From assembly GCA_009912175.1 (NCBI GenBank), contig WNDQ01000011.1, forward strand, positions 1 to 64,000: DNA of 64,000 nt, written 5' to 3'. Source of the DNA: Paracidovorax wautersii. GTDB taxonomy: Bacteria; Pseudomonadota; Gammaproteobacteria; Burkholderiales; Burkholderiaceae_C. Positions within the stretch are counted from its first letter, which is position 1. Each line of letters opens with the position of its first letter. The position numbers and the translations under genes were made by a program. Below, piece by piece: positions 25,535 through 33,730 of the stretch. The notes below the pieces were generated by a model. It ran no database searches. It worked only from the letters and a program-made list of their open reading frames with translations, and was not told where the DNA came from.

Positions 25535-27100
25535 ATGAGCAGTCCCCCGGCCCAGTCCACCGCCACCCCGGCGCTGTCGCTGCAGGGCATCACCAAACGT
25601 TTCGGCCCGCTGGTGGCCAACGACGGCATCTCGCTCGAACTGGGCACGGGCGAGGTGCTGGCCTTGCTGGGCGAAAACGGCGCGGGCAAGTCCACGCTGA
25701 TGTCCATTCTGTTCGGCCATTATGTGGCCGACGCCGGCCGCATCGACGTCTTCGGCCAGCCGCTGCCGCCCGGCAATCCACGCGCCGCGCTGGCCGCGGG
25801 CATCGGCATGGTGCATCAGCACTTCTCGCTGGCCGACAACCTCACCGTGCTCGACAACGTGATGCTGGGCACCGAGCCGCTGTTCCAGCCCTGGTCCGGA
25901 CGCGCCGCCGCTCGCGGCCGCCTGATGGAGGTCGCGCGGCGCTTTCGCCTGGCCATCGCGCCCGAGGCACGCGCGGGCGACCTGTCGGTCGGCGAGCGCC
26001 AGCGCGTGGAGATCCTCAAGGCGCTCTACCGGGGCGCGCGCATCCTCATCCTCGACGAACCCACGGCCGTGCTCACGCCGCAGGAAAGCGAGTCGCTGTT
26101 CGAGACACTGGGCGAGATGGTCGCCCAGGGGCTGGCCGTGATCTTCATCAGCCACAAACTGGCCGAGGTGCTGCGGGTCTCGCACCGCGTGGCCGTGCTG
26201 CGCGCCGGCCGCCTGGTCGCCAGCGCCCGCACGGCCGACGTGACGCAGCCGCAGCTGGCGCAGTGGATGGTCGGCCAGTCGCTGGCACCCGCGCGGCGCC
26301 AACCCGGCCGGGGCCGGCGCGAGATCGTCTGCGAACTGCAGCAGGCCAGCACCGCCGCTGGCTCGCGCGAGCGGCTGCGTAGCCTGGACCTGCAACTGCA
26401 CGCGGGCGAGATCGTCGCCATCGCCGGTGTCTCGGGCAACGACCAGACCGCCCTGGCCGAGCTGCTGTGCGGCACGCGCCAGGCCACATCCGGCGAGTTG
26501 ATCTATCTAGGTGAAACCATGCCGGATAGCCCCGCGCAGCGCGTGGCGCAAGGCATCGCGCGTGTACCCGAGGACCGCCACGGCACGGGCGTGGTCGGCG
26601 ACCTGCCCTTGTGGGAAAATGCCGTGTCCGAGCGGCTGCGCGAGCCGGCCTTCTCATGCTGGGGCTGGATACGGCGCGCCGCCGCCCGGCGCCACGCGCA
26701 GCGGGTGATCGGCACCTTCGACGTGCGCGGCGGCGGCCCGATGGCGCCGGCCCGCGCGCTGTCGGGCGGCAACATGCAAAAGCTCATCCTCGGCCGCGCC
26801 TTGCTGCCCCCCGAGGGCGCGCCCGCACCACGCCTGATCGTCGCGCACCAGCCGACCTGGGGCCTGGACGTTGGCGCCGTCGCCTTCGTGCACCAGCAGC
26901 TGTTCGCCGCGCGCGATGCCGGCGCGGCCGTGCTGGTGATTTCCGACGACCTCGACGAAGTGATGCTACTGGGCGACCGCATCGCGGTCATGCACGAAGG
27001 CCAGCTGACGCCCGCGCGGGCGGCCACGGCATGGTCCCGCGCCACGCTGGGCCTGGCCATGGCCGGGCAGGACACGCCCGACGCACCGGAGGCCGCATGA
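25535..27100 (+). CDS. ABC transporter ATPase, duplicated cassette (BMP importer)
   Basis: A 521-residue protein with two ABC modules. The first (about 12-245) has a full Walker A in GENGAGKST, signature LSVGERQRVEILKAL, Walker B RILILDEPTAV and the His switch SHKLAEVL. The second (about 265-510) has a degenerate Walker A (VSGNDQTALAEL) and signature LSGGNMQKLILGRAL, the usual asymmetry of sugar and nucleoside importers. The ATG at 25535 is preferred over GTG two codons earlier. The stop overlaps the next start (ATGA), so permease synthesis is coupled. Confidence 0.93.
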   Translation: MSSPPAQSTATPALSLQGITKRFGPLVANDGISLELGTGEVLALLGENGAGKSTLMSILFGHYVADAGRIDVFGQPLPPGNPRAALAAGIGMVHQHFSLADNLTVLDNVMLGTEPLFQPWSGRAAARGRLMEVARRFRLAIAPEARAGDLSVGERQRVEILKALYRGARILILDEPTAVLTPQESESLFETLGEMVAQGLAVIFISHKLAEVLRVSHRVAVLRAGRLVASARTADVTQPQLAQWMVGQSLAPARRQPGRGRREIVCELQQASTAAGSRERLRSLDLQLHAGEIVAIAGVSGNDQTALAELLCGTRQATSGELIYLGETMPDSPAQRVAQGIARVPEDRHGTGVVGDLPLWENAVSERLREPAFSCWGWIRRAAARRHAQRVIGTFDVRGGGPMAPARALSGGNMQKLILGRALLPPEGAPAPRLIVAHQPTWGLDVGAVAFVHQQLFAARDAGAAVLVISDDLDEVMLLGDRIAVMHEGQLTPARAATAWSRATLGLAMAGQDTPDAPEAA

Positions 27101-28158
27101 GGCTGGAAAAACGCGCCCAGGCCAGCCGCCTGGCCCTGCTGCTCGCGCCCATCGGCGCCGTGGCCTTCACGCTGGCCGTGAGCGCGCTGCTGGTATGGGC
27201 CGCGGGTGCGCCCATCGGCCAGACCTACCGCCTGCTGCTGCAAGGCGCTTTCGGCTCGGTCTTCGCCTGGAGCGAGACCCTGACCCGCGCCGTGCCACTG
27301 ATCCTGACAGGCCTGGCCGCTGCCGTCGCCTTCCGTGCGCGGCTGTTCAACATCGGGGCCGAGGGGCAGCTCTACGCCGGTGCCCTGGCGGCGGTCGCCA
27401 TCGGCGGGCAGTACGACGGCGCCGGCCTGGCCTGGCCACCCGCGCTGCTGTTCGCGGCCATGCTGCTGGCGGCGGCCGCCGCCGGTGGCCTGCTGCTGCT
27501 CGGGCCCGCGCTGCTCAAGCGCCACCTGGGCGTGGACGAGGTGGTGACCACGCTGCTGCTCAACTTCATCGTGCTGCTGACCGTCTCGGCGCTGCTCGAC
27601 GGCCCCATGAAGGATCCGATGGCCATGGGCTGGCCGCAGAGCGTGGCGCTGCAGCCCGAGCTGGAACTCGGCAAGCTCGTCGAGCGCACACGCATCCACA
27701 CCGGCCTGCTGTGGGCCGTGGCGCTGGCCGTGGGCCTGTGGGCGCTGCTGCGGCTGTCGGTGTTTGGCTTTGACGTGCGCGCGCTGGGCGCCAATCCGCG
27801 CGCGGCCGCCTTCGCCGGCGTGCCTGTCACGCGCACGCTGGTGCTCGCCGCGCTGCTGTCGGGCGCACTGGCCGGACTGGCCGGGGCGATCGAAGTCGCA
27901 GGCCGCACCGGCTATGTCACGCTCGACATGTCGCCGGGCTATGGCTACACCGGCATCGTCATCGCCATGCTGGCGGGCCTGCATCCGCTGGGCGTGGTGG
28001 CCGCCGGTGTTTTTGTGGCCGGCATCCTGGTCGGCGCCGACAGCATGAGCCGGGCCGTGGGCGTGCCCACCTACATCGCCGACGTCATCGTCGCCGCCTC
28101 GCTGATCGCGGTGCTGGTGGCCACGCTGACCGCGCAATACCGCATCCGCTGGCGATGA
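27097..28158 (+). CDS. ABC transporter permease 1 (BMP importer)
   Basis: A 353-residue inner-membrane permease of the BPD_transp_2 family with about ten helices. Family landmarks are RAVPLILTGLAAAVAFRARL, FNIGAEGQLYAGALAAV and the conserved cytoplasmic loop RALGANPRAAAFAGVPV that contacts the ATPase, then LSGALAGLAGAIEVAGRTGY. The ATG at 27097 overlaps the ATPase stop; the open frame further upstream lies within the ATPase gene. It forms a heterodimer with the next gene product in this importer class. Confidence 0.93.
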   Translation: MRLEKRAQASRLALLLAPIGAVAFTLAVSALLVWAAGAPIGQTYRLLLQGAFGSVFAWSETLTRAVPLILTGLAAAVAFRARLFNIGAEGQLYAGALAAVAIGGQYDGAGLAWPPALLFAAMLLAAAAAGGLLLLGPALLKRHLGVDEVVTTLLLNFIVLLTVSALLDGPMKDPMAMGWPQSVALQPELELGKLVERTRIHTGLLWAVALAVGLWALLRLSVFGFDVRALGANPRAAAFAGVPVTRTLVLAALLSGALAGLAGAIEVAGRTGYVTLDMSPGYGYTGIVIAMLAGLHPLGVVAAGVFVAGILVGADSMSRAVGVPTYIADVIVAASLIAVLVATLTAQYRIRWR

Positions 28159-28186
28159 ACGCCGGCGCGCAGGAAGACCCACCGCC

Positions 28187-29110
28187 ATGGCCGAACTGTT
28201 CGATCTTCTGACCCAGCCCGCCCTGTGGGTGGCGGTGCTGCGCATCGCCACGCCGCTCATCCTCGGCACACTGGGCGTGCTGTGGTGCGAGCGCGCGGGC
28301 GTGCTCAACCTGGGCATCGAGGGCATCATGGTCGCCGGGGCCTTCGCCGGCTGGCTGGCGGTCTACCAGGGCCTGCCCCTGTGGGGTGGCGTGGCGGTGG
28401 CGGCGGCCGTGGGCGCGGCTTTCGGGCTGCTGCACGCGGCGCTCACCGTGGGGCTGGCGCTGTCGCAGCATGTCTGCGGTCTGGGCATCACGCTGCTGGC
28501 GACCGCGCTGAGCTACTTTGGCTACCGCGTGGCCTTCCCCAAGGTCACCACGCCGCCGCAGATCGTGCCCTTCGCGCCCATGGACTGGCTGCCCATCCCC
28601 GTGCTGTCGCAGCAGACCCCGCTGACGCTGCTGGCGCTGCTGCTGGTGCCGGCCACGGCCTGGGCGCTCTACCGCACGCCGGCCGGACTGGCCGTGCGCA
28701 TGGTGGGCGAAAGTCCCCAGGCCGCCGAAAGCCAGGGCATTTCAGTGGCACGCACGCGCACGGCCGCCATCGTGCTGGGCTCCGCCCTGATGGGGGTGGC
28801 CGGCGCCTTCATCACGCTGTCGGCCTTCAACGCCTTCTTCTTCAACATGATCAACGGCCGTGGCTGGATCTGCGTGGCGCTGGTCGTGTTCGCGTCGTGG
28901 CGGCCGGGCAAGGCGCTGCTGGGCGCGCTGCTGTTCGCCTTTTTCGACGCCCTGCAACTGCGCCTGCAGCAAAGCGGCGCCATCGACGTGCCTTACCAGG
29001 TGTTCCTGATGCTGCCCTACGTGCTCTCCATCCTCGCGCTGGTGCTGGTCGCACGCCGCGCGAGCTACCCGCAGGCGCTGATGAAACCCTACCGCAAGGG
29101 GGAGCGCTAG
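28187..29110 (+). CDS. ABC transporter permease 2 (BMP importer)
   Basis: A 307-residue permease, partner of the preceding one. Key segments are ATPLILGTLGVLWCERAGVL, NLGIEGIMVAGAFAGW, the coupling loop MVGESPQAAESQGISVARTR, and MGVAGAFITLSAFNAFF with about eight to nine helices. It starts 28 bases after permease 1 and ends the operon; 19 bases later lies the end of the opposing metallophosphoesterase. No terminator is evident between the two convergent genes. Confidence 0.93.
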   Translation: MAELFDLLTQPALWVAVLRIATPLILGTLGVLWCERAGVLNLGIEGIMVAGAFAGWLAVYQGLPLWGGVAVAAAVGAAFGLLHAALTVGLALSQHVCGLGITLLATALSYFGYRVAFPKVTTPPQIVPFAPMDWLPIPVLSQQTPLTLLALLLVPATAWALYRTPAGLAVRMVGESPQAAESQGISVARTRTAAIVLGSALMGVAGAFITLSAFNAFFFNMINGRGWICVALVVFASWRPGKALLGALLFAFFDALQLRLQQSGAIDVPYQVFLMLPYVLSILALVLVARRASYPQALMKPYRKGER

Positions 29111-29129
29111 GAACGTCCTGGTGCGCGCA

Positions 29130-31260
29130 TCAGGCGCGGCGCGCCGTCAGCCACTGGCTGGACGGCAGCGGCTCGGCCACGACGCGGACCTCGGCGATCG
29201 CGCCGAAGAAGCCGTCGGCGCGATCGCCCGCCCACGAGCCCGCGCCCACCACCCAGGGCATCGTGTCCGAGACCTTGGCCAGGCCCGAGGCGTCGCCCGA
29301 GTTGCGCAGCACCGGCGCGCCTTCGATGTACATGACGCTTTCACCCGCCTTGGCGTCCGCGACGATGGCGATGTGCACCCAGCGGTCGCGCAGGATCTCG
29401 CCCGACCAGCTGGCCTGGGGCGAGCGCGTGCCGCTGTGCGCGGGCACGATTTCCCACTGGATTTCGCGCAGGCTGGAGACGGCGAACAGCAGCGGCGGGG
29501 ATTCACCGTCGCCGCCCGAAAAACCGGGCACGGCATCACGCCGGCCGTCGCGCGTCATGATGTTCATCCAGGCGTTGTTGCCGGCGCTCCAGCCGGCGTC
29601 GATCTTGACGAAGGCCTCGACCGTGTAGCCGCTGCTCGAAAAATCCATGGCGTTGAGCGCGGCCTGGTCCTGCGTCTTGAAGTAGCTCATGCGGCCGACG
29701 TTCTTGTCGGTGTTGAGAAACCGAACCGAGCCCATCGCGGCCGACAGGTGGTGGCTGTCGCTGGACCACACCAGGTCGGCCAATTGGGCCTGCGCCACGC
29801 CGGATTCCGAATTGGGCGCCACGCGATGGATGGGGTTGCTGCCGCTCTCGTCGGCCACCACTTCGCCCGACGCCACACTCTGGCCGTCGGTGCCGCTGCC
29901 AAAACGCCAGTGCGCCACGGTGCTGGTGACCTTGACGTAGTCGTCGCGGTCCTTGGGGGCGACCGGCTCGACCACGACCGGCTCGGTAAAGCCCGTCAGG
30001 ATGATGTCGCGCGCCTTGTCGATCAGCGACGTGCGGCTGGCGCTGCCGGCCTTGAAGTCCTTGTTGAAGCGCGAAAAACGCTGGGCAAAGTCGATGTCGA
30101 TGCTGAACTGTTCATTGCTGTCCGTGAGCACGGCCACGTCGAACTGGTTGAGCGAATCCTTGGGTTTTTCGACCACCCAGGGGGAGAACGACAGCACGTT
30201 GATCTTGTTGTGCGTCAGGTCGAACTCGTACAGCCGCATCTCACCGTTGCCGCCGTTGTAGGCCATCTGGTAGTCCACCACCATCTCATGCACGGGGTTG
30301 CCGGCGTCGTTGGTCTTGGTCAGCAGCGCGGCGCCGTGGTAGTGGCCGTTGAGCGTCATGAAGATCTGGTCGTTGTCGCGGATCAGCTTCTCCCACAGCA
30401 TCAGGCCGTAGGCGGTTTCCAGTGGCGAGACCGCGTCGGCGGCGATGTTGAGCAGCTGGTGGTTGACCAGAATGACCGGCAGCGTGGGGTTGTCGGCCAT
30501 GACCTTGCGGGCCCAGGCGATGCCGTTGTCGGAGATGCGCCAGGACAGCGACAGCACCATGAACTTCTGGCCCTCGGACTCGAAGACGTGGTACTCATGA
30601 AAGCCCGTCGCGTCGCGCGCGCCGAAAGTCGACTGGCGCGCCGCGCGGGCCGTGCCAAACCACTGAAGATAGGGCTCTCAGGTCACGCTGCGCGTCCGTG
30701 GCCGAGGCCTGCGAGCTGGCGTCCACGTAATCCTGGTCGTCGAGCACATCGTGGTTGCCGGCCAGGATGGAATACGGCACCTTGGCCGTCTCCAGCACAC
30801 GCATGGCCTGGTCGGCGACCTTCCACTGGTCGGGCTTGCGCACCTGGTCCACCACGTCGCCCAGGTGGATCAAAAAGGGAATGTTCAGGTCTTCGGCGTT
30901 GGAGGCCGTGAAGTAGGTCTGCGCCATGAAAGGCTCGCTGCCGTACCGGCGCATGTACTGGTTGTTCTCGTCGAGCGTGGCGTAGCGTGAGTAGAACTGC
31001 GTGTCCGGCAGCACCGCCAGCGCAAAACGCGAGCCCAGCGTGCTGTCGGCCGGCTGGCTGCCGCCGCTGCTCGAGCCACTGCTTGAGCCGCTGCTGGTGT
31101 CGTTGCTCGAATCGCCGCCGCATGCGGCCAGCAGGCTGGAGCCGCCGACCGTCGCCACGGAAAGGCCGAGGCCGCGAGCAAGGACCTGACGGCGTCCGTG
31201 ATCCAGGATGGCTGCGCCCACTGCGCTGTGGGTGTGATTTTTGGGCTTGAAGAAAGACAT
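29130..31260 (-). pseudogene. Secreted metallophosphoesterase with C-terminal LamG-like domain, frameshifted
   Basis: Reads as one protein of roughly 710 residues if a shift near 30675-30682 is repaired: the first part ends ...DAQRDL and the downstream frame resumes EPYLQWFGTARAARQSTF. A one-base insertion would explain it. The N-terminus has a lipobox (SLLAACGG, after a basic twin-arginine-like stretch) and a Gly/Ser linker. The phosphoesterase metal motifs are visible across both frames: LPDTQFYSRY, HLGDVVDQ, AGNHDVLD, VNHQLLN and NGHYHGA. The C-terminal 200 residues resemble a concanavalin/LamG jelly roll (GYTVEAFVKIDAGW, WVHIAIVADAKAGESVMYI). Substrate unknown. Confidence 0.8.
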
Positions 31261-31441
31261 GGGGTGAGGCTGGCAAGGGTGAAAGAAAGCGGCATGCAAG
31301 TTGGTTCTTCACTGCTTTTGCTGTGTCCCCGTCCTTCTCACCCTCGATGCAGCTGAACCTATGCAGCCGGGCATTCTTGGCACCGAATATTTCAGGCGTG
31401 CGACAGGCCAAGGCCCGCGACCGCTCCCGTACACTCGCCCG

Positions 31442-32206
31442 ATGCCCTGGCACGCCCGTCTTCGACTGCACTACACCGCCTCACCCGCTGCTGCCACCGC
31501 AGCCCCCGCCCGCACCGTGGCGCGGTTTCGCCACGACGGGCCGCTGCGCATCCTGCAAAGCCTCTACCCCGAGGGCGACGCGGTCTGCCACAACGTGATG
31601 GTGCACCCGCCCAGCGGGCTGGTCGGCGGCGACGTGCTGGACATCGACGTGCAGGTCGACGCCGGCGCGCACGGCCTGGTGACCACGCCCGGCGCGACGC
31701 GCTTTTACCGCAGCGAAGGCGACGGCGCGCTGCAGAACACACGGCTGCAGGTGGCGGCCGGCGGGCGGCTTGAATGGCTGCCGCTGGAGGCGATCTGCTA
31801 CGACCAGTGCCGGGCCGAGAACCGCCTGCACATCGACCTGGCGCCCGGCGCCGAGATGATGGGCTGGGACATGACGGCGCTGGGCCTGCCCGGTGCCCGT
31901 AAACCGTTTTTGAGCGGGCATTTCCAGCAGCACATCGAACTGCCCGGCGTCTGGCTGGAGCGCGGCCGCATCGACGCGCAAGATGCCCTGCTGATGGACG
32001 GCGCACTTGGCCTGGCGGGCCAGCGCTGCTGCGCCTCGCTGTTCTTCCTGGCCGGCTCGCCGATCGAGCGTGAACGACGCCAGGCCCTGCTCGAAGCCGC
32101 GCAGACGCTGGCGCAGGCCCACGGCCTGCTGCGGCAGGTGTGGGCGCGCTGGCGCACCCTGGCCTGGCGGTTGCCCGCCACGGCGCCGCGCATCTGGGCG
32201 ACCTGA
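31442..32206 (+). CDS. ureD: Urease accessory protein UreD, apparently internally deleted and isolated
   Basis: UreD is part of the UreDFG complex that loads nickel into urease. The protein is clearly UreD: RHDGPLRILQSLYPEGDAVC, MVHPPSGLVGGDVLDIDV, TTPGATRFYRSEGDGALQ, LEWLPLEAICYDQC and the end PRIWAT. It has 254 residues, shorter than the 270-290 usual in comamonads. The family's C-terminal strand (a VVLRVLAP-like segment) is absent: LAQAH runs straight into GLLRQVWARW near residue 227. No ureABCEFG gene follows in this window, and the urt operon lies 7 kb away on the other strand. The start at 31442 is the family start. Probably a relic; partial function cannot be excluded. Confidence 0.8.
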   Translation: MPWHARLRLHYTASPAAATAAPARTVARFRHDGPLRILQSLYPEGDAVCHNVMVHPPSGLVGGDVLDIDVQVDAGAHGLVTTPGATRFYRSEGDGALQNTRLQVAAGGRLEWLPLEAICYDQCRAENRLHIDLAPGAEMMGWDMTALGLPGARKPFLSGHFQQHIELPGVWLERGRIDAQDALLMDGALGLAGQRCCASLFFLAGSPIERERRQALLEAAQTLAQAHGLLRQVWARWRTLAWRLPATAPRIWAT

Positions 32207-32229
32207 GCCAACTGCCACTCGACAGTGGT

Positions 32230-32248
32230 GCAAATGATTGTCATGACG
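32230..32248. promoter_or_regulatory. Possible Fur box upstream of the YncE-like gene
   Basis: GCAAATGATTGTCATGACG matches 12 of 19 positions of the classical Fur consensus, including the central ATGAT..TCAT. It lies 76 bases before the start codon, next to a TACACT -10-like box at 32257-32262. Confidence 0.45.
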
Positions 32249-32323
32249 AATTGAGTTACACTAGCGGCGCTGCGCACGGCCTGCCGCGCGCGGTGATCCC
32301 TTTCATCACGCAAAAGCAAACTC

Positions 32324-33730
32324 ATGACAACAACTCCTTGCGCGTGGCGTCCTCCTGTCTTGGCACTGGCTTTGTCGCTGGCCGCCCTGCAGGCAGCCAC
32401 TGCCGCCGTCTTCGACGCACCCGACGCCAATTTCACCGGCGCCATCGCCGTCGCCCCCTTGCCGCCCGTCTATCCCGGCGGCCAGGCCACGGTGCAGGGC
32501 CGCAACCTCAAGCCCGGCCAGCGCGTGACGCTGCTGCGCGGCACCACCGATGTGGGTAACGGCGCGGCGACCGTCGCGCCAGATGGCACCTTCAAGGCCA
32601 CGGTCCGCATTCCGGCCGACGCCGCCGTCGGCACGCAGCCACTGATCGCCGCCATCCAGGGGCCGGACGCGGCCGTGGTGGTTCCGCTCAAGGTCTCGCC
32701 CCAGCTCGCGCCCGTGGGCGCCGAGCGTTTCGACCGCGCGACGCGCCAGGTTGCCCAGGGCCTGTATCAGGCGACCTACAGCGAGAAAAGCCAGGCGCTG
32801 TTCCTGACCTCGTCGGTGGGCGTGCGCCCGCTCAAGAGCGCGGCCATCATCAAGGTGGACCCGGCCACGCTGCAAACCGTGGCGACGGGCGCTTCGCCAG
32901 CGACCGATGCGGTCACGGGGTTTTATGGCGTCTATGGCATCGACGTGGACGACGCCCACGGCACGGTCTGGGCCACCAACACGCGCCAGGACACGGTGGC
33001 GGTCTACCGCCAGTCCGACCTGGCGCTGGTCAAACAGTTGCCGCCCGGCGCTGCCCCGCGCGCGCATGAAATCGCCATCGACACCGAGCTGGGCCGCGCC
33101 TACGTGAGCACGGCCGCCGAGCGCCCGCCCTCGCCCGCGCAGAACCAGGTCGTCGTGTTCGACACGGCCACGCAGCAGCCCACCGGCCGCATCGACATCA
33201 CCTCGACCCGCGCGGGCCAGGTCTTCAACACCCTGGGCCTGGCGCTGGACAGCTACCGCCACAAGCTCTACGTCACCAGCCTGAACACCGGCGAGCTGGC
33301 CGTGATCGACACGCAAAGCAACACGGTCGACAAGGTGATCGCGCTGCCCGTGGCCTCGGCCATGGGCGTGGCGGTGGACCCCAGCCGCAACCTCGTGTTC
33401 GTGGCGTCGCCCTCGGCCGACGGCGTGCTCATCGTCGACGCCGCCATGGGCGACGTGCTGCACACCACCGCAACCGGCGCGGGCGCACTCAAGGTCGCCT
33501 ACGACGCGGCACGCGGCCTGGTCTACGTGGCCAATCGCGCAGCCGGCACCGTGACGGCCGTCAACGAGAACGGACAGATCGTCGGCAACCTCGAACTGGG
33601 CCCCTTTCCCAACCACATTGCCACCGACGGCCACGGTGCGGCCTTTGTGCTGAGCAAGATGCGCGGCGGCCCCAACGCGGCTGAGGACGCGTCGGGCGAC
33701 CCGCTCACCCGCCTGCAGTTCAAGAACTGA
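32324..33730 (+). CDS. Periplasmic YncE-like beta-propeller protein
   Basis: A 468-residue secreted protein with a signal peptide (about 1-28, LAALQAATAAVFD). After an N-terminal Ig-like stretch (VYPGGQATVQGRNLKPGQRV, about 48-110) come repeated 40-residue blades of a YVTN/YncE seven-bladed propeller, for example YGIDVDDAHGTVWATNTRQD, LALDSYRHKLYVTSLNTGEL, VAVDPSRNLVFVASPSADG and VAYDAARGLVYVANRAAGTV. E. coli YncE is Fur-regulated, and a Fur-like box precedes this gene. Ligand and partner are unknown. The 3' end overlaps the convergent dehydrogenase by 11 bases. Confidence 0.85.
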   Translation: MTTTPCAWRPPVLALALSLAALQAATAAVFDAPDANFTGAIAVAPLPPVYPGGQATVQGRNLKPGQRVTLLRGTTDVGNGAATVAPDGTFKATVRIPADAAVGTQPLIAAIQGPDAAVVVPLKVSPQLAPVGAERFDRATRQVAQGLYQATYSEKSQALFLTSSVGVRPLKSAAIIKVDPATLQTVATGASPATDAVTGFYGVYGIDVDDAHGTVWATNTRQDTVAVYRQSDLALVKQLPPGAAPRAHEIAIDTELGRAYVSTAAERPPSPAQNQVVVFDTATQQPTGRIDITSTRAGQVFNTLGLALDSYRHKLYVTSLNTGELAVIDTQSNTVDKVIALPVASAMGVAVDPSRNLVFVASPSADGVLIVDAAMGDVLHTTATGAGALKVAYDAARGLVYVANRAAGTVTAVNENGQIVGNLELGPFPNHIATDGHGAAFVLSKMRGGPNAAEDASGDPLTRLQFKN

